Source: a virus. From it: a stretch of DNA of 64,000 nucleotides. Numbering within the stretch: the stretch's first letter is position 1; every line of letters begins with the position of its first letter. Under the pieces are notes generated by a model. The model saw only the letters and a list, made by a program, of their open reading frames with translations, had not been told where the DNA came from and did no database searches. Shown here one piece after another: positions 20,201 through 29,385 of this stretch. The position numbers were made by a program, and so were the translations under genes. The stretch covers positions 1-64,000 of IMG/VR virus record IMGVR_UViG_3300021375_000013. One strand, written 5' to 3'.

Positions 20201-23200
20201 AAATACATCTGCATCAATCGATGGAGATGTTGATGTAACTGGAACTGTATCTGCATCTATCTTTAGTGGTAGTGGTGAATCATTATTTAATATTCCATTA
20301 TCAGCAATTACTGAAGAAGCATTTAGAATTGTTAGTGGTTCAGTAACTGCGTCTGTTGACCCTAATAGAGGATTTGAAGTAAATTCAACTGGTAGGTTTG
20401 ATGGTGGTGTAACTACAAGTGGTAGTTTAATAGTATCGGCATCAACTTCTTGGGGACCTGATAATTTAGAAAAAATTGTAAAAGTTATTGGAACTGATGA
20501 TGGTAACAAATATGAAATAGATGGAAAGAGACAACCATTACTTTATTTAGTAAGTGGTAGTACATACACATTCAATCAATCAGATTCTACAAACGCTACA
20601 CACGAAATAAGATTTTCAACAACTGATAATGGTACACACGCTGGTGGTGTTCCATTTACTGGTAGTGTAGATACTGGTAGTATAGATGCTGGTACAAATG
20701 GTTCACAAGTTACAATAGCAATAAACTTTGATACTCCTAATACACTATACTATTATTGTTTGAATCATTCTGGTATGGGTGGGGAAATCAGAAAAGTACT
20801 TAGTTATCCGATTAGTGAAACCATAATAAATGATACAGTTATTGTAACTGGTTCAATTTTTACAAGTGGTTCAATCACAACAACTGGTGATATTGATACA
20901 AATATTGTTAGGGGTACTCAATTTAGTGGTTCATTTAGTGGTAGTGGTAGAGATTTATTTGATATACCTCTTTCAGCATTAGCAGAAGATGTAGAGGAAT
21001 TATCATTTATAGCAAGTGGTAGTGTAACCGCATCAACAGATCCTGAATTTGGATTTAAAGTAAATACAACATCTTCTATTGAAGGTGATTTAAATGTAAC
21101 AGGTGGATTATATGTATCTACTTCATTAACTCAATTAGAAACTCTTCCGGTTACTCAATCAGTAACTATTGGAGAGAATGGATTTACAATAAATGGTAAT
21201 TTAAAACAACCATTAAAATTCTTAAATGGTGTTACATATCATTTTGATATATCCGATTCTTCTAATTTAAATAATACAATAAAACTATCTCAAACAATAG
21301 ATGGTTCACATAATGCTGGTGCTGAATATACAACTGGTGTAACAACAAGTGGAACTGCTGGTAATAGTGGTGCATTTGTAAAATTACAAGTTACTAATAG
21401 TACACCAAAACGATTATACTATTATTCAATTCCATCAGCATCTTATGGTTCTTCTATAAAAATATTAGAAGAAGTTCCAACAATTTCACAAAATATTATA
21501 AATGGTAATACTGAAATAACTGGAACATTAGATGTAAGTAGTATTTCATCTGCAGAAAAAATATCATCACCATTTATAACATCATCTTATTTAACTTCAT
21601 CGGTTATAGATTTTGTTACTGGTGAAAACACATTCCCAACTCAACCAGGTAGATTAAAGTGGAATGAAACTGATGGTACTTTAGATTTGGGAATGAGTGG
21701 GGGTTCTGCTTCATTACAAATCGGACAAGAATTATATTATCCAAAAGTAGTAAACAAAGCTGGTGAAAATCTAATCAATGGTACATTGGTAATGGTTGAC
21801 CCAAACAATCCAGCACAAGGTAACCGAATTAGAGTTATTAAATCTATCTCAGATGGTACTTATGATTCTGATTTATTAATTGGTGTACTAACCGAAAATA
21901 TAGATAATAATCAAGAAGGATTTGCTACTTGGTTTGGTATGGTTAGGGATGTAAAAGTAAACTTATTAGAAGATGCTGGGTTAAAATATACTGGTTCAAC
22001 TTGGAGTGAGGGAGATATGTTATACCCAGACCCACAAAGGGCTGGTGGTATGACAAATGTACAACCAGAAGCACCTAATTTAAAATCAACAATAGCACTT
22101 GTTGAGAGAGTAAATGGTAATAAGGTACAGCTTTTAGTAAGACCACAATTAGGTAATCACTTAGAAGATTTACATGATGTACAGATAGTATCGGCATCTA
22201 ATAATGATATTATAGTATTTTCATCATCATCAAATAGATTTGAAAATAGAAGTGATAACTTAGTACTAAGTGGTTCGTTTAGTGGTTCATATAGTGGTTT
22301 CTATCAGGGTATATTTAGTGGAGATGGTTCACAACTTCAAAATGTAGAAGCAGCAGCTGCACCTCTTATCTCAAGTGGTTCTGCTACGGCATCGGTTGCA
22401 AGTGGTGATACATTTGTAGTAACTGCTCCTGATAGTGGTTCGGTATTTACTGGTTCAATTGTAACATCTGGTTCAATAACTGTTGGTGGTGGGGGAATAT
22501 TTAGTGGTGATGGTAGTGGTTTAACAAACATTGATATTGCTAATTTATCACTAAACGTAACTCAGTTATCAAGTGGTTCAGCAACTGCATCATTAGAATT
22601 TAACGAATTTAAAGTATTTGACAAAGGTATTACTGCGAGTGTAGATTCATCATTTAGTGGTTCAGTAAATATTTCAGAATCATTAGATGTGGGTGGTATT
22701 ATTAGTGGTGATGGTAGTGGAATTACAAATATTGATATTGCTAATTTAGCAATTGATTCATCAAAAATATTTACAGGTTCGGTAACTGCATCGGTTGATC
22801 CTGATGGATTCTTTAGAGTTGAAAACTTAGATTCTAATATAAATTCAGGTTCAGTAAAAGTAGAGATTAGTGGTTCATTAGAGGTTTCTCAATCAATAAC
22901 AGCATCTCTATATCGTGGTGATGGTGGGGGATTATTTAATATTCCATTAGATGCGATTGAAGATTTAGAATTAGATAGAATAGTATCTGGTTCAGCAACT
23001 GCATCAATTTCACCAAATAAAGGTTTGGTTGTAAACAATCAAATTAGTGGTACATTATTCGTTGGAGATGGTGGAGGGTTATTTAACATACCAGCTGAAG
23101 CATTAGAAGATTTATCATTACCTCTTATTATTAGTGGTGGTGTAAGTGCATCGGTTGAACCAAATAGAGGATTTGAAGTATATTCACCTGAATTTGGTTC

Positions 23201-26200
23201 TAAGTTTACTGGTTCACTTAATATTAGTGGAAGTGTAACTATACCATCTGGAAGTGGATTCTTTAGTGGTAGTGGTGAGGGATTATTTAATATTCCAGCA
23301 GATGCAATTGAAGGATTAGACCAAAGTAGAATTCTTAGTGGTTCGGTAACCGCATCTACAACTCCTGATGATGGGTTTGTAGTACGTTCTGTTTCTAGTG
23401 GTTCAACGTTCTTTGGTGATGTTGATTTTAAAAACGATATTAGTGCATCTAAGATTCACGCTAGAACTGAAGTATTCTCACCAAGAATTACATCATCATT
23501 TGTAGGTTCATATCAGGGTGAAAATGTTGGTATAGATGTACCTGATGATTTAGATATTTTAGTATTTGATGCAGATGCAAACAAATTTAGACCTGTAACA
23601 CAATTTGGTGATACTGCTGTATTCCCATTCTCTGATGTAACTCAAGTAACATTCCAACACAATTTTGGAATTGATTATCCAGTAGTTCAAATTTATGAAA
23701 CTGGTTCAAATGGACAGATTATTCCACAAGCAATCGAATCAATCAATAGTTCATCGGTTAGAGTAACATTTAGTGGATTGACAAGTGGACAAGCAGTAAT
23801 TGGTACTGGTGGTAGATTGGCAGGATTTGTACAAGGTAGTGATGTAGTAGGTTCAGTAGTATCAGCATCATATGCAGATTTTGCTAAAAACGCAGATACT
23901 GCATCAACGTTAGTAGGATTTGATTCAGCATCACTTGCTGAACTTGGAAACTTATCTGAATATATAAAGAATAACCAAACTGCATCTATGACAGTTCTTT
24001 CAGCATCATATGCTGAAACTGCTTCATTCGCTGTAAACGCTGGTGATTTTAATACTTCTAATTTTGTAAGAACTGACCAGACGGCATCAATGACTGTACT
24101 TTCAGCATCATACGCTGAATCAGCATCTTATGCTATAAACGCTGTATCAGCTGAAGATTATGTAAGAAATAATCAAACCGCATCGATGACTGTACTTTCA
24201 GCATCTTATGCAGCAACTGCATCATTCGCTCTAAATGCTGGTGATTTTGTTGGAGAAAATTTCTTACCAAATAATGGTACTGGTTCATTTGTTGGAAGAT
24301 TTGAAGTAAGTGGTAGTTTAGTAGTAACGGGAAGTACTGAGTTAATAGGATTAGAAACAGGTAGTTCAGATACGGTATTAGTATTAAATGAAACTACAAA
24401 TAGAATAGAAAAAAGAGATGTAACTGCTGTAAGTGGTACATCTGGTACTGGTGGTACTTCTGGAACGTCTGGTTCTGGTGGTTCAAGTGGTTCTTCTGGT
24501 ACAAGTGGGACAAGTGGAAGTAGTGGAACGTCTGGTTCAAGTGGAACAAGTGGAACGAGTGGAAGTAGTGGAACTTCAGGTTCGTCTGGAACAACTGGAA
24601 CAAGCGGTAGTTCTGGTACAAGTGGGACAAGTGGAAGTAGTGGTACTTCAGGTTCAGCTGGTTCATCTGGAACAAGTGGAACGAGTGGAAGTAGTGGAAC
24701 TTCTGGAACAAGTGGTACATCAGGTTCATCGGGTTCATCCGGCTCAAGTGGTTCAAGTGGAACATCTGGTACTGGTGGTTCTTCTGGAAGTAGTGGTACA
24801 TCGGGTTCTTCTGGAACAAGTGGAAGCAGTGGAAGTAGTGGAACAAGCGGAACTTCTGGTTCCTCAGGTTCATCTGGTTCATCTGGTACATCTGGGACAA
24901 GTGGTTCGACTGGTACTGCTGGTAGAGAAGGTGGTAGATTATTTATTGTACAAAACTCAGGATTTAATTATTCTTTCTCTGGTTATACTGGAGATTTCCC
25001 AACACTAACTTTGGTTAGAGGTGAATTGTTCTATTTTGATGTTAGTAACGTACAATCATCTCATCCATTTGCATTAAGATTAGCTAGTGAAAATACAAAT
25101 GTAGTTGCAGGTACAACGAATAATGACCCAGCAAATGGAAATCATTCAACATCAACATTAATAATATATAGAGTACCTGAAGATGCACCTGATAGTATAG
25201 TTTATCAATGTGCTTCTCATGCTTCAATGATTGGTACTATTGAAATAGTAGATAAGTACGGAACTTCTGGAACAAGTGGTTCATCAGGTTCTTCTGGTTC
25301 ATCTGGAACTGGAGGTTCATCTGGTTCAAGTGGTTCATCTGGTTCAAGCGGAACTTCTGGTTCTTCTGGAACAAGCGGAAGTAGTGGTTCTTCTGGTAGT
25401 GGAGGTACATCAGGTTCGTCTGGTTCAAGTGGAAGTAGTGGAAGTAGTGGTTCTTCTGGTACATCAGGTTCTTCTGGTACGAGTGGTACATCTGGAACAA
25501 GCGGAAGTAGTGGTTCTTCTGGTAGTTCTGGTTCAAGTGGAAGTAGTGGTTCTTCCGGCTCAAGTGGAACAAGTGGAGCTGATGGTGAAGAAGGTTCATC
25601 AGGTTCAGCTGGTACGTCTGGGACAAGTGGTAGTTCTGGTAGTAGTGGTTCAACTGGTACGAATGGTACGAGTGGAACTTCTGGTACAAGCGGAACAAGT
25701 GGAGAAAGAGGTAGTAGTGGTTCAGCTGGTACTTCAGGTACTTCTGGTACAAACGGAACATCGGGTTCTTCTGGAACGAGTGGAAGTAGTGGTACTTCGG
25801 GTACAAGTGGAACAAGTGGAACAAGTGGAACTTCTGGAACAAGTGGTACGTCTGGTAGTGGTGGAACCGCTGGTACTTCTGGTTCGAGTGGAACAACTGG
25901 AACCTCAGGTTCATCTGGAACTTCTGGTTCATCAGGTACTTCTGGAACAAGCGGTACAAATGGAACATCTGGTTCAAGTGGAACATCAGGTTCTTCTGGA
26001 ACAAGTGGAACATCAGGTTCAACTGGAACAAGCGGAACTTCTGGTACATCTGGTTCTGATGGAACATCAGGTTCAGCTGGTACATCAGGTTCAGCTGGTA
26101 CATCGGGTACATCAGCTGAAGGAAGTAGTGGTACTTCTGGAACGAGTGGAAGTAGTGGAACAACTGGAACATCAGGTTCAGCAGGTACAAGTGGTACATC

Positions 26201-28442
26201 AGCTGAAGGAAGTAGTGGAACTGCTGGTACATCTGGAACAAGTGGAAGTAGTGGAACTTCTGGAACAAGCGGAACATCAGGTTCTTCTGGTACATCCGCA
26301 GAGGGAAGTAGTGGTACTTCTGGAACGAGTGGAAGTAGTGGTTCAGCTGGTACGTCTGGTACAACTGGTACATCGGGTACTTCAGCTGAAGGAAGTAGTG
26401 GTAGTAGTGGTACAAGTGGTACTGATGGTACATCAGGTTCAAGTGGAACTTCGGGCTCTTCTGGAACAACTGGTGAAGATGGTGAAGATGGTACAAGTGG
26501 TAGTTCTGGTAGTAGTGGACAAGATGGTACGTTCTTTGGTTCATCAGGTTCGTCTGGAACGAGTGGTTCAACTGGTACTGCTGGTTCATCGGGTATTAAT
26601 GGTGTAGATGGTACTGATGGTACATCAGGTACAACTGGTAGAGATGGAACTTTCTTCGGAAGTTCTGGTACAAGTGGTACAAGTGGAAGTAGTGGAAGTA
26701 GTGGTTCGGCTGGTACTTCAGGTTCAGCAGGAAGTTCTGGTACATCTGGTACAAGTGGAACAAGCGGACAAGATGGAACATTCTTTGGTAGTAGTGGTAC
26801 ATCGGGTACATCAGGTATAACTGGTACATCGGGTACAAGTGGATTAGGTTCTTCTGGTACATCTGGAACATCAGGTGTTGATGGTACATTCTTCGGAAGT
26901 AGTGGTACTTCTGGTGAAACTGGGACATCGGGTACATCTGGAGCTGGAACATCTGGAAGTAGTGGTTCTTCTGGAACAAGTGGAACAAGTGGGCAAGATG
27001 GTACATTCTTTGGTAGTAGTGGTACAACAGGTACTTCTGGTACATCTGGAGCTGGAACATCTGGAACATCTGGTTCAAGCGGAACTTCTGGTACGTCTGG
27101 TGTTGATGGAACATTCTTTGGTAGTAGTGGTTCAAGTGGAACGTCTGGAACAAGTGGATTAGGTACTGATGGTACGAGTGGTCAAAGTGGTTCTTCGGGA
27201 ACTTCTGGAACGGGTGGTTCTTCTGGTACTGGTGGTACAAGCGGACAAGATGGAACTTTCTTCGGTAGTAGTGGTACTTCAGGTACAAATGGTACAAGTG
27301 GTTCAACTGGTACTGCTGGTACGAGTGGTCAAAGTGGAACTTCAGGTTCTTCTGGTACTTCTGGTTTAGATGGAACTTTCTTTGGAAGTAGTGGTACTTC
27401 AGGTACAAATGGTACTTCGGGTATTGCAGGTTCATCTGGTACGAGTGGTATAAGTGGTTCAGCTGGTACGAGTGGTGTAAGTGGTACATCTGGTGTGGAT
27501 GGTGCAGATGGTACTTTATTTGGAAGTAGTGGTAGTAGTGGTACGAGTGGAAGTAGTGGTTCGACTGGTACTGCTGGTTCAAGTGGTATAAGTGGTACTG
27601 CTGGTACTTCTGGTTTAGATGGTACTTTATTCGGTTCATCAGGTTCTTCGGGTACATCTGGAAGTAGTGGTTCAGCTGGAACAAGTGGTTCAACAGGTTC
27701 TGCTGGTTCAAGTGGAACGGCTGGTACTTCTGGTTTAGATGGTACTTTATTTGGTTCATCAGGTTCATCTGGAACATCTGGTTCAAGTGGAAGTAGTGGA
27801 ACATCTGGTATAGGTGGTTCATCTGGTTCATCGGGTACTTCTGGTTTAGATGGTACTTTATTTGGAAGTAGTGGTACATCTGGAGATACAGGTACTGCAG
27901 GTTCTTCTGGTTCATCGGGTACATCTGGAAGTAGTGGTTCTTCAGGTTCGTCTGGTTCAAGTGGATTCTTATCAGTTGATAATGATGGTACTGATAGAGT
28001 TCTTACTATGGATGGTGATGGAACTGCAACTGCGGAATCTAACTTAACCTTTAATGGAACATTATTAGATATAACTGGTGATTTAGATGTAAGTGATGCT
28101 ACATTCTCTACAAGATTCCACGAGAATTATAGTAACATAGGAAATTCATCTGGTGGTACAACAATAGATTTATCAACGGCTAATAATTTTAGAATTGATA
28201 GAACTGGTAGTATAACAATTTCTCTTTCAAATGCACCAACAGGTCCTCGTGCGATTGGATTTACATTATTGTTAGAGGATAGTAGTGGTGGTACAGCAAC
28301 TGTAAACTGGCCAGCATCAATACAATGGGCAAATGGAGCAGCACCAACACTAACGGCTGGTGGAAAAGATATATTAGTATTCTATACTTATGATGGGGGG
28401 AGTACTTATTATGGATTCCTAAGTGCCAACAACATAAGTTAA
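17268..28442 (+). CDS. Giant fibre-like virion protein (3,724 aa) with cupredoxin-like domains and collagen-like Gly-X-Y arrays
   Basis: Likely a long tail fibre or virion surface fibre. Residues ~70-1060 and ~1230-2060 carry about twenty copies of a short motif (SGSGENLFNIPxSAL or GDGSxLxNI) followed by SGSVTASVSP. A cupredoxin-like domain at ~1060-1182 has His, then C-x2-H-x2-M. A degenerate copy without these ligands is at ~1286-1404. A beta-domain common in phage fibres lies at ~1450-1640, and a YPVVQIY/IPQAIE carbohydrate-binding-like domain at ~2118-2185. SASYAETASYA repeats follow. Gly-X-Y arrays at ~2390-2557 and ~2665-3566 flank a third cupredoxin-like domain with intact ligands. The last ~150 residues (TIDLSTANNF, WPASIQWANG) form a cap shared by many marine phage proteins. 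Function is inferred from architecture. Confidence 0.85.
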   Translation: MSQLLSGKVKVVRPSDVSEDRYEYLRLNEAEPNLGVPESGSLSSGSIALVASDAEGNRLFVTTLQLEQVTGSFSGSFAGDGSQLNNLPEAVRLISGSASASIAPNIGFLVNVSSSFDGDVDVTGDVRVSGDLIVDNRIVARELIVEIISSSIIFSSGSNRFGELSTDKQEFTGSVEVTGSLDVFGDTTISGSTFVSGNVQLTSGSAFSGSGENLFNIPKSALTDDALLSNLITTGSVTASVSPDGVFKVFGTGSVTTELSGSLFVSGNVQLISGSAFSGSGENLFNIPKSALTDDALLSNLITTGSVTASVSQDGFFRVFGTGSVTTELSGSLLVSGNVNLNSGSSFSGSGENLFNIPRSALTEDALETNLIISGAVTASVSPDTGFVVNSLDSGSTFTGSVFLSSGSFFSGSGENLFNIPLSALAEEVEVSTKIQSGNVTASVSDEDGFVVKSEASGSTFTGSLRLSTGGIFSGSGAELFDIPRSALTEDALITNNIRSGSVTASVSPNFGFVVESEQSGSTFSGSLFISGGIEINSGSSFSGSGENLFNIPRTALTDDALISNLISTGSVTASVSTDGFFRVQSTGSVTTELSGSVFVSGAVQLNSGSKYSGSGEDLFDIPFSALSNDAQEAIEALVTREAVFIASGSITASTENNQFKVTSEESGSLFLGTIEIPTSSGFFSGSGEGLSNIPRSALVEDALLSNLITTGSVSASVSTAGIFKVFGTGSVKSEFSGSVSISESLDVPKIIADEFTGSFSGSFAGDGSQLNNIPQSALSEDASQISSGSATASISPNLGFVVNTSSSIEGDLSVSGRITAEEIFVNFISSSIIYSSGSNIFGDDSNTDTQKLFGETQILGNVTASGLISSSGFVGDGSELFNIPQSALSDNSPLIASGAVTASTENDIFRVISAGSGSIFTGSVEISGSVTLTSGSFFSGSGENLFNIPQSALSEDSPRISSGSVSASISPNLGLIVNTSASIDGDVDVTGTVSASIFSGSGESLFNIPLSAITEEAFRIVSGSVTASVDPNRGFEVNSTGRFDGGVTTSGSLIVSASTSWGPDNLEKIVKVIGTDDGNKYEIDGKRQPLLYLVSGSTYTFNQSDSTNATHEIRFSTTDNGTHAGGVPFTGSVDTGSIDAGTNGSQVTIAINFDTPNTLYYYCLNHSGMGGEIRKVLSYPISETIINDTVIVTGSIFTSGSITTTGDIDTNIVRGTQFSGSFSGSGRDLFDIPLSALAEDVEELSFIASGSVTASTDPEFGFKVNTTSSIEGDLNVTGGLYVSTSLTQLETLPVTQSVTIGENGFTINGNLKQPLKFLNGVTYHFDISDSSNLNNTIKLSQTIDGSHNAGAEYTTGVTTSGTAGNSGAFVKLQVTNSTPKRLYYYSIPSASYGSSIKILEEVPTISQNIINGNTEITGTLDVSSISSAEKISSPFITSSYLTSSVIDFVTGENTFPTQPGRLKWNETDGTLDLGMSGGSASLQIGQELYYPKVVNKAGENLINGTLVMVDPNNPAQGNRIRVIKSISDGTYDSDLLIGVLTENIDNNQEGFATWFGMVRDVKVNLLEDAGLKYTGSTWSEGDMLYPDPQRAGGMTNVQPEAPNLKSTIALVERVNGNKVQLLVRPQLGNHLEDLHDVQIVSASNNDIIVFSSSSNRFENRSDNLVLSGSFSGSYSGFYQGIFSGDGSQLQNVEAAAAPLISSGSATASVASGDTFVVTAPDSGSVFTGSIVTSGSITVGGGGIFSGDGSGLTNIDIANLSLNVTQLSSGSATASLEFNEFKVFDKGITASVDSSFSGSVNISESLDVGGIISGDGSGITNIDIANLAIDSSKIFTGSVTASVDPDGFFRVENLDSNINSGSVKVEISGSLEVSQSITASLYRGDGGGLFNIPLDAIEDLELDRIVSGSATASISPNKGLVVNNQISGTLFVGDGGGLFNIPAEALEDLSLPLIISGGVSASVEPNRGFEVYSPEFGSKFTGSLNISGSVTIPSGSGFFSGSGEGLFNIPADAIEGLDQSRILSGSVTASTTPDDGFVVRSVSSGSTFFGDVDFKNDISASKIHARTEVFSPRITSSFVGSYQGENVGIDVPDDLDILVFDADANKFRPVTQFGDTAVFPFSDVTQVTFQHNFGIDYPVVQIYETGSNGQIIPQAIESINSSSVRVTFSGLTSGQAVIGTGGRLAGFVQGSDVVGSVVSASYADFAKNADTASTLVGFDSASLAELGNLSEYIKNNQTASMTVLSASYAETASFAVNAGDFNTSNFVRTDQTASMTVLSASYAESASYAINAVSAEDYVRNNQTASMTVLSASYAATASFALNAGDFVGENFLPNNGTGSFVGRFEVSGSLVVTGSTELIGLETGSSDTVLVLNETTNRIEKRDVTAVSGTSGTGGTSGTSGSGGSSGSSGTSGTSGSSGTSGSSGTSGTSGSSGTSGSSGTTGTSGSSGTSGTSGSSGTSGSAGSSGTSGTSGSSGTSGTSGTSGSSGSSGSSGSSGTSGTGGSSGSSGTSGSSGTSGSSGSSGTSGTSGSSGSSGSSGTSGTSGSTGTAGREGGRLFIVQNSGFNYSFSGYTGDFPTLTLVRGELFYFDVSNVQSSHPFALRLASENTNVVAGTTNNDPANGNHSTSTLIIYRVPEDAPDSIVYQCASHASMIGTIEIVDKYGTSGTSGSSGSSGSSGTGGSSGSSGSSGSSGTSGSSGTSGSSGSSGSGGTSGSSGSSGSSGSSGSSGTSGSSGTSGTSGTSGSSGSSGSSGSSGSSGSSGSSGTSGADGEEGSSGSAGTSGTSGSSGSSGSTGTNGTSGTSGTSGTSGERGSSGSAGTSGTSGTNGTSGSSGTSGSSGTSGTSGTSGTSGTSGTSGTSGSGGTAGTSGSSGTTGTSGSSGTSGSSGTSGTSGTNGTSGSSGTSGSSGTSGTSGSTGTSGTSGTSGSDGTSGSAGTSGSAGTSGTSAEGSSGTSGTSGSSGTTGTSGSAGTSGTSAEGSSGTAGTSGTSGSSGTSGTSGTSGSSGTSAEGSSGTSGTSGSSGSAGTSGTTGTSGTSAEGSSGSSGTSGTDGTSGSSGTSGSSGTTGEDGEDGTSGSSGSSGQDGTFFGSSGSSGTSGSTGTAGSSGINGVDGTDGTSGTTGRDGTFFGSSGTSGTSGSSGSSGSAGTSGSAGSSGTSGTSGTSGQDGTFFGSSGTSGTSGITGTSGTSGLGSSGTSGTSGVDGTFFGSSGTSGETGTSGTSGAGTSGSSGSSGTSGTSGQDGTFFGSSGTTGTSGTSGAGTSGTSGSSGTSGTSGVDGTFFGSSGSSGTSGTSGLGTDGTSGQSGSSGTSGTGGSSGTGGTSGQDGTFFGSSGTSGTNGTSGSTGTAGTSGQSGTSGSSGTSGLDGTFFGSSGTSGTNGTSGIAGSSGTSGISGSAGTSGVSGTSGVDGADGTLFGSSGSSGTSGSSGSTGTAGSSGISGTAGTSGLDGTLFGSSGSSGTSGSSGSAGTSGSTGSAGSSGTAGTSGLDGTLFGSSGSSGTSGSSGSSGTSGIGGSSGSSGTSGLDGTLFGSSGTSGDTGTAGSSGSSGTSGSSGSSGSSGSSGFLSVDNDGTDRVLTMDGDGTATAESNLTFNGTLLDITGDLDVSDATFSTRFHENYSNIGNSSGGTTIDLSTANNFRIDRTGSITISLSNAPTGPRAIGFTLLLEDSSGGTATVNWPASIQWANGAAPTLTAGGKDILVFYTYDGGSTYYGFLSANNIS
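17480..23340 (+). repeat. SGSGENLFNIPxSAL / SGSVTASVSP short-module array
   Basis: About twenty diverged protein-level repeats, each a Ser/Gly-rich turn, a LFNIP hydrophobic core, a SALxEDA helix-like segment and a TASVSPxxGF strand. They are interrupted by cupredoxin-like and other globular domains. Two more copies occur near the start of the fibre gene at 30577. Confidence 0.8.
24435..24937 (+). repeat. Collagen-like Gly-X-Y array 1
   Basis: About 165 residues of Gly-Thr-Ser, Gly-Ser-Ser and similar triplets with no proline, ending in GREGG before a cupredoxin-like domain. Codons for Ser and Gly are scrambled (AGT, TCA, TCT, AGC; GGT, GGA), so the array is far less repetitive as DNA than as protein. 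Confidence 0.9.
25260..27965 (+). repeat. Collagen-like Gly-X-Y array 2 with spaced interruptions
   Basis: About 902 residues of mostly GTS/GSS triplets, again proline-free. Twelve copies of a GxDGTFFGSSG (later GxDGTLFGSSG) motif occur every ~110-140 nt between ~26520 and ~27870. Each breaks the triplet phase with a four-residue Gly-to-Gly step. Four GTSAEGSSG motifs upstream break it with a five-residue step. Confidence 0.9.
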
Positions 28443-28455
28443 TGAGTTATGAATT

Positions 28456-29379
28456 ATGAGTATAGCAAGAAGATTATTATCAATAGAAGCAGGACAAGTG
28501 AGACCTTTTAAATTTACAATACAAACAACATCAGTAAACACTCAATTTGAGTTACCTATTACTGCGCCAGGTGGAAAACAACCTAACATAACAGTAAGTT
28601 GGGGTGATAGTAGTAGTGATTCTGTAATTACATCAGCAACATCATCTGATAGATTTCATACATATTCAACTGCTGGTAGTTATCAAATTATAGTTAGTGG
28701 ATATTGTCCAGGTTTTAGTGTTGGTAATAACCCATCATACAAAAACTTATACAAATCAGTTGATGATTGGGGAGTAGTTCAGTTTGAAGAGATTGATTTT
28801 TATGGATGTATTAACTTAACTACTATTCCAGCGGATGTTTCTAATAATGCAACATTAAACGATGGATTAAATACTGTATTAAGATTTAACTCTACATTTA
28901 GACAAACGGGAATAACAATAATTCCATCTGGTCTATTTGATTATTCATCAAATGTAACTTCATTCGTTAACACATTCGTATTTTGTCAAGGATTAACATC
29001 AATACCATCTGGTTTGTTTGATAACAATACAAATGTAACATCATTTTCAGGTACATTTAACGCATTGTTAAATTTAACATCAATACCAACAAATTTGTTT
29101 GATAATAACCCATTGGTAGTAAACTTTGAATCAGTATTTAGAAACTGTAGAAAGGTGGCTGGAATTCCATCTAACTTCTTTACTAATAATCAGCAAGTAA
29201 CTACATTTGCTAATGCATTTAATATGGCAACAACATCAAACTTATTAACTGGTGTAACTCCAACTGATTCAAATGGTGATGAGATTTTTGAAAGAACATC
29301 AAATCCAATTGGTACTGATTGTTTTGCTTTTTGTAGTGGTTTAACTAATTTTGGTTCAATACCAGCAACATTTAAATAA
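28456..29379 (+). CDS. BspA/DUF285-like leucine-rich-type virion protein (307 aa)
   Basis: Residues ~35-85 resemble a PKD-type beta-domain (NITVSWGDSS and HTYSTAGSYQIIVSG). Residues ~120-290 hold repeats of the BspA/DUF285 type: LFDNNTNVTSF, TSIPTNLFDNN and GIPSNFFTNN, each ~25 residues, in which a LTSIP turn follows an F-x-N-x-F helix. Such repeats are known from surface and adhesion proteins of bacteria and some phages. The gene starts 13 nt after the giant fibre gene and 6 nt before a tail-fibre assembly chaperone, so a receptor-binding tip role is likely but inferred. No signal peptide is seen. Confidence 0.75.
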   Translation: MSIARRLLSIEAGQVRPFKFTIQTTSVNTQFELPITAPGGKQPNITVSWGDSSSDSVITSATSSDRFHTYSTAGSYQIIVSGYCPGFSVGNNPSYKNLYKSVDDWGVVQFEEIDFYGCINLTTIPADVSNNATLNDGLNTVLRFNSTFRQTGITIIPSGLFDYSSNVTSFVNTFVFCQGLTSIPSGLFDNNTNVTSFSGTFNALLNLTSIPTNLFDNNPLVVNFESVFRNCRKVAGIPSNFFTNNQQVTTFANAFNMATTSNLLTGVTPTDSNGDEIFERTSNPIGTDCFAFCSGLTNFGSIPATFK

Positions 29380-29385
29380 AAAGAT

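Noticed and set aside
25237-26607. Long frames on both strands (about 450 and 443 codons) over the second Gly-X-Y array
   Set aside because: Biased composition (only Leu/Val/Gln/Glu or Phe/His/Tyr/Gln/Met) with no domain pattern. These are by-products of the repeat.
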